Of a stretch of 64,000 nucleotides of DNA, positions 60,382 through 64,000 are shown one piece after another; within the stretch, counting starts at the first letter, position 1, and every line of letters begins with the position of its first letter. The DNA comes from Roseivirga thermotolerans. Its GTDB lineage: Bacteria; Bacteroidota; Bacteroidia; Cytophagales; Cyclobacteriaceae. The stretch lies in contig NZ_BNAG01000002.1 of NCBI RefSeq assembly GCF_014653175.1, positions 124,001 through 188,000 of the forward strand. The letters run 5' to 3'. The notes beneath the pieces were generated by a model. It had not been told where the DNA came from and ran no database searches. It worked only from the letters and a program-made list of their open reading frames with translations. The translations under genes and the position numbers were made by a program.

Positions 60382-62754
60382 TTAATCTTCCTTAAGGTAG
60401 CTTAAAGGAGTTTTGAGAATTATTTTGAAGGTTTGAATACTTACAGAAGCTAGGGTGATAAGAACAGCAGAGAGGCCTGCAACTACAAATAACCACCATG
60501 AAAGTTCAGTTCTAACCTCATAGCCTTGAAGCCAATTGTCCAAAACATTGTAGGCCAATGGAGAAGAAATAAGACAGGCTATAAGTATTAGAATACCGAA
60601 GTCTTTTGATAACAATACCCATAGCCCTTCAGTGCTGGCACCTAATACTTTTCTAATGCCAATTTCTTTGCTGCGTTTTTCTGCCATATAAGAGGCCATG
60701 CCGAAAAGCCCTAAACAGCTAATAAAAATGGCTAATGCACTAAAGAAACCGACTAGTTTGCCAAGTCGCTCCTCTGCTTGGAACTTTAATGAGTACACAT
60801 CTTCAGTAAGTTCGTAGCTTACCGGGGTGTTTGGAAGAATGCTCACAAACACTTTGTCTATTTTGTTAATAGCAGAGGCAGTTTTCTCGGCCGTGTTCAA
60901 TCGAATAAATAACCACTCCATGTCATTTTCTGAAGGAAAAATAATCGCTGGCATAGGTGGGTCGAAGGGAGATTCCTTAACCATATCCTCAATCACACCA
61001 ATTACTGTGAACTCTGTCTTTCCATCATAATCATATCTGGATCTTATTCTTTCTCCAACGGGGTTTTCAAGCCCCATCACTTTCACTGCAGATTCACTAA
61101 GTATAATTGAGTTTCTATTGGATGAGAATTCTCTTGAGAAGTCTCTTCCCTCGATAATATTCCATCCTACAGTTTTACCATATTCAGGGGAAACCATTAC
61201 GGTGTTGAACATTGGGTTCGATTCTTCAGGTCTACCGTTCCAATCAAAGCCATTATTGTTTCCTCGTATGGTAGTTAAAGGGTGGTCGGCCTCTGCTACT
61301 TCAGAAACAACCCCAGTAGATATGAGGTTACTTCTTAGCAATTCAAATTTACCCGCAAAGTCTGGCGATTTAGAATTAACTGTCAGAAGGCCTTGTTGAT
61401 TATAACCAAGCGACCTGTTCTTGGCAAACTCTATCTGTTTGCGAACTACTAAAGTTCCAATGATCAATGAAATGGAAATGGTATACTGAACTACTACCAA
61501 AACTTTTCTTAGGTTAAATACCCTTTTCTTAGAAGGCTTTCTTTTTAGTGTTTTAGTTGGGGCAAGTGAAGAAAGATAAATAGCAGGGTAACTTCCCGCT
61601 ATAAAAGAAGTGGCACCGATGAAGATGAGTGCATACAGCCAAAAGCTCAAGTTGGCCCAAGGGAATTTGATGCTTTTATAGGCCAGATCATTAAACCATG
61701 GCAGCAGGAGTATTGCTACTATAATAGATAAAAGAAAGGCCAGAAAGGTGTTGATAATGGATTCGCTTAGGAAATAGTAAACAAGCTGGGAGCGCTTTGA
61801 GCCCAATACTTTACGAACCCCAATTTCTTTAGCTCTATTTGTTGATTTGGCTGTGCTAAGGTTCATAAAGTTTATGCAGGCTAGCAGCAACACAAATGTG
61901 CCTATTAGTCCATAGAACCAAATGAATTTTAAAGACTCACTCATTACCCGGCTGCCGTTTTCAAAAGAAGAATACAAATGCCAATCACTCATTGGCTGAA
62001 AAAAAAGAGCACTTTCTGCTTTTTCAGAATGTTGATTCATCAGTTGTTCTATGGTCTCCGAAGCAACATCTATATCTACATTTGGTAACAATTCAGCATA
62101 AATATTCATGGAATAAACACGCCAGTTGTAAAGTCTTGGGCTGTCCTTGTAATATCGTTCTATAGGAGAGAAGAAGGATGCCTCTGCGAACGAAGAGTTT
62201 TTAGGTAAATCTTCATAAACCCCAGTAACCAGTAAGGTCCATTCGGCATTCACCTTAATGAATTGGTTAATCGGATCCTTGTCCCCAAATAGTTTAGTAG
62301 CCAATGACTCTGAAAGCATAATTGAATTCAAATCTTTCAGTCCATCCCAGCTTCCCTTTTTCATTTTTAGAGAGAGGAGCTCAGGTGCGCCATCCTGAAT
62401 AAAAATTCCGGTTTGAGTAAAGGTTTTCTCATTGGTTGATAAAACATGTTGCTTTGGGCTTGAAGCTAAAACAACATGTTTGAATAGGGATGGGTAATCC
62501 TCGTTCAATAATTCGCCAAGTTTGCCCACATGGGTGTCGCTAACTGAAATTTCTCCTTGGGTATTTTTTCTCAGTACTTTAACCACTCTATCGTAATTCT
62601 CATGGTACTTATTGAAAGAAAGCTCATCATTGATCCAAAGGGCAACCAGAAGGGCAATGGAAATCCCTGCTGCCAGACCTCCAATGTTTAGAAGGGAATA
62701 AATTTTATTTCTCTGAAGGTATCTGAAACTACTTAGAAAATGATGTCTTAGCAT
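60382..62754 (-). CDS. FtsX/MacB-type orphan ABC permease without prefix domain
   Basis: 790 residues. It lacks the N-terminal prefix domain and starts with the first membrane helix (L-N-I-G-G-L-A-A-G-I-S-I-A-L-L). Two MacB_PCD/FtsX modules follow, with G-V-R-K-V-L-G-S and I-G-I-R-K-V-L-G-A loops. The body resembles the 54427 permease more than the 57170 one. The end (L-A-S-V-S-I-Q) fits the normal C-terminus. It lies ~100 bases upstream of the PadR gene on the same strand. Confidence 0.9.
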   Translation of the reverse strand: MLRHHFLSSFRYLQRNKIYSLLNIGGLAAGISIALLVALWINDELSFNKYHENYDRVVKVLRKNTQGEISVSDTHVGKLGELLNEDYPSLFKHVVLASSPKQHVLSTNEKTFTQTGIFIQDGAPELLSLKMKKGSWDGLKDLNSIMLSESLATKLFGDKDPINQFIKVNAEWTLLVTGVYEDLPKNSSFAEASFFSPIERYYKDSPRLYNWRVYSMNIYAELLPNVDIDVASETIEQLMNQHSEKAESALFFQPMSDWHLYSSFENGSRVMSESLKFIWFYGLIGTFVLLLACINFMNLSTAKSTNRAKEIGVRKVLGSKRSQLVYYFLSESIINTFLAFLLSIIVAILLLPWFNDLAYKSIKFPWANLSFWLYALIFIGATSFIAGSYPAIYLSSLAPTKTLKRKPSKKRVFNLRKVLVVVQYTISISLIIGTLVVRKQIEFAKNRSLGYNQQGLLTVNSKSPDFAGKFELLRSNLISTGVVSEVAEADHPLTTIRGNNNGFDWNGRPEESNPMFNTVMVSPEYGKTVGWNIIEGRDFSREFSSNRNSIILSESAVKVMGLENPVGERIRSRYDYDGKTEFTVIGVIEDMVKESPFDPPMPAIIFPSENDMEWLFIRLNTAEKTASAINKIDKVFVSILPNTPVSYELTEDVYSLKFQAEERLGKLVGFFSALAIFISCLGLFGMASYMAEKRSKEIGIRKVLGASTEGLWVLLSKDFGILILIACLISSPLAYNVLDNWLQGYEVRTELSWWLFVVAGLSAVLITLASVSIQTFKIILKTPLSYLKED

Positions 62755-63159
62755 TGATGTGAAATTTGGTCAGCTGTTACTGAATTGGATAAAATACCTT
62801 TGAGCTCATCTATATCAGTTCCTGTCTTTTATTTGCGAGTTCAAACACTTCATAGATTTTATTAAACCCTGAAGGTTGCATAGCAGACCCCCCCCCTTTT
62901 TGGTTTGTTGAGTTTGAACATCCCTTATTTATCGGGATGTGGACTAAAAATGCATAACTAGGCCGATTTGGTCTAACTTGCTTAAAATGTCTGGCAAAAA
63001 TGTAAAGAGTGCTATGTGGATGTTTAGAAAGGCCTTGATTGAAATATGCAAGGCTGTTTTAGATCAGTTACGTTTTCTTATTCTACCAATAACCACTCAG
63101 ATAAACATATTTATAGGACTGTTTAGGATAAGCTATTTTTGAGCAAAACCATTTGCTCC
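62755..63159. other. gene-free region between divergent genes
   Basis: About 405 bases between a minus-strand permease and the plus-strand secreted protein. It contains a run of nine C followed by five T (62888-62901), a small hairpin (62918-62940) and a 51-codon ORF (62987-63142) I do not trust. It should hold two promoters. Confidence 0.5.
62918..62940. repeat. short hairpin, REP-like
   Basis: ACATCCC (62918-62924) pairs with GGGATGT (62934-62940) around a 9-base loop. Similar ATCCC/GGGAT palindromes occur in dispersed repeats of Bacteroidota. Confidence 0.35.
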
Positions 63160-64000
63160 ATGATTAAATCATCCAAAGCCCTACTCTTTCTATTAGTTGC
63201 TTTTACATATAGCAGCTTACAGGCTCAAACAGACCTCTCTTTATTCGAAACCATGAAGCCGAGGTCTATTGGCCCGGCAGGAATGTCCGGAAGAATTACG
63301 TCTATCGATGTAGTTCGGCACAACACTAACATTATCTATGCCGGAACAGCCTCCGGAGGTTTGTGGAAGTCTACTAGTGGAGGAACTACCTGGCAGCCTG
63401 TTTTTGACAATCAGGAAGTAGCTTCGGTAGGAGCGGTAAAGATAGATCCTTCCAACCCTAGCACTATATGGGTAGGTACCGGTGAGGGTAACCCAAGAAA
63501 CTCGCTCAATTCGGGTTATGGAATTTATAAAAGCCTGGATGCCGGAAGAACCTGGCAACATATGGGCTTAGAAAAGACAAAAAACATCCATCGCATAATT
63601 GTGCATCCGAACGATCCCAATACCGTTTGGGTGGGGGCTATTGGCTCTCCATGGGCCGAGCATCCGGAGAGAGGTGTTTTTAAAACAACTGATGGTGGAA
63701 AGACCTGGAAAAAGGTGCTTTATGATGTGCCCGGTGCAGGAATTGCTGACCTTGTGATAGATCCTACTAACCCCAATAAGCTCGTTGCGGCTATGTGGGA
63801 GCATAGAAGATGGCCCTGGTTTTTTAATTCGGGAGGGCCGGCCTCGGGTATCTATATTTCGCATGATGGTGGAGAAACCTGGAAGAGAAAGACGGCTGAA
63901 CATGGGTTACCTAAAGGGGATTTGGGACGAATAGGATTGGCCATAGCTCCCTCTATGCCCGATCGGATTTACGCCTATGTAGAGTCGAAAGAGAATGCCC
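63160..64000 (+). CDS. secreted sortilin/BNR-repeat protein (3' truncated by window)
   Basis: 280 residues visible, open at the right edge. Signal peptide (A-L-L-F-L-L-V-A-F-T) with a likely cleavage after L-Q-A near residue 22. The mature part begins S-L-F-E-T-M-K-P-R-S-I-G-P-A-G and holds BNR/VPS10-type beta-propeller repeats: G-T-A-S-G-G-L-W-K-S, G-Y-G-I-Y-K-S-L-D-A-G-R-T-W and G-V-F-K-T-T-D-G-G-K-T-W, then G-I-Y-I-S-H-D-G-G-E-T-W. The family is secreted, often with a C-terminal extension, and its members are called sortilin-related or glycosyl hydrolase-like; enzymatic activity is not shown. Full length should be ~1000 residues. Confidence 0.85.
   Translation, partial: MIKSSKALLFLLVAFTYSSLQAQTDLSLFETMKPRSIGPAGMSGRITSIDVVRHNTNIIYAGTASGGLWKSTSGGTTWQPVFDNQEVASVGAVKIDPSNPSTIWVGTGEGNPRNSLNSGYGIYKSLDAGRTWQHMGLEKTKNIHRIIVHPNDPNTVWVGAIGSPWAEHPERGVFKTTDGGKTWKKVLYDVPGAGIADLVIDPTNPNKLVAAMWEHRRWPWFFNSGGPASGIYISHDGGETWKRKTAEHGLPKGDLGRIGLAIAPSMPDRIYAYVESKENA

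Noticed and set aside
62888-62901. Homopolymer C9T5 as a phase-variation tract
   Set aside because: It lies ~130 bases upstream of the permease start and is not inside an ORF; possible but without support.
62987-63142. 51-codon ORF with hydrophobic C-terminal half
   Set aside because: No ribosome-binding signal, no recognised family, and it lies in intergenic sequence upstream of a real gene; could be chance.
1-64000. Presence of tRNA, rRNA, CRISPR arrays, prophage or plasmid features
   Set aside because: I scanned for cloverleaf-like segments, repeat-spacer arrays and phage/transposase proteins and saw none; a dedicated RNA search could still find a small RNA.

Overview
The window is one continuous stretch of a Bacteroidota chromosome, most likely a Cytophagales-type free-living aerobe. 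The evidence is a fused CcoN-CcoO cbb3 oxidase, a DUF5916 outer-membrane protein, orphan FtsX/MacB permeases with an N-terminal prefix domain and a PadR regulator, Rcp1-like response regulators beside PAS kinases, and promoters of the TAnnTTTG type. Base composition is moderate and gene density is high. I see no rRNA, tRNA, CRISPR array, phage or complete insertion sequence. Both ends cut genes: an epimerase on the left and a BNR-repeat protein on the right.

Layout. 1-1293: epimerase tail and a membrane SRPBCC protein. 1363-5931: a phosphorelay block whose first kinase carries an ethylene-receptor-like (ETR1-like) membrane domain, with three response regulators and a REC-kinase. 6402-11020: a small unknown protein, a VWA lipoprotein, OsmC, DUF5916 and a small conserved protein. 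11057-15023: a hybrid kinase and bioD-bioA. 15012-18080: a lipoprotein, then threonine dehydrogenase facing kbl (threonine to glycine plus acetyl-CoA). 18186-24613: DUF819, SUMF1-like, VOC, YfiT/DinB, aldo-keto reductase, ArsC-like, and a MASE3-like kinase with its regulator. 25334-30637: arginine decarboxylase diverging from a deoxyhypusine-synthase-like gene, an arginase/agmatinase-family gene and argS, a polyamine locus. 30698-32097: glutathione peroxidase and menA.

32165-45927 is a microaerobic respiration island: a Crp/Fnr regulator, usp-ccoI-ccoS-hemN, then ccoNO-ccoQ-ccoP, ccoG-ccoH-safE, and a second usp. FNR-like palindromes (TGA-N6-TCA) lie before usp-ccoI, ccoNO and the second usp. 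The first two stand at exactly the same distance from a TACCTTyG -7 box. Two copies of a ~206-bp repeat with terminal inverted repeats (MITE-like) and one REP-like hairpin lie in the intergenic spaces.

46035-50129: a SUI1 factor, two hydrolases, a DUF4349 lipoprotein and a nitrobindin-like protein. 50196-54320 is the most unusual locus: a minus-strand operon of a PF12902-type ferritin-like protein, a 228-residue protein with 17 cysteines in internal repeats, a DUF692 multinuclear iron oxidase (MNIO) and its DUF2063 partner. This looks like a peptide/protein-modification system in which the Cys-rich protein is the substrate. 54427-62754: three large orphan permeases and a PadR regulator. 63160-end: start of a secreted sortilin/BNR-repeat protein.
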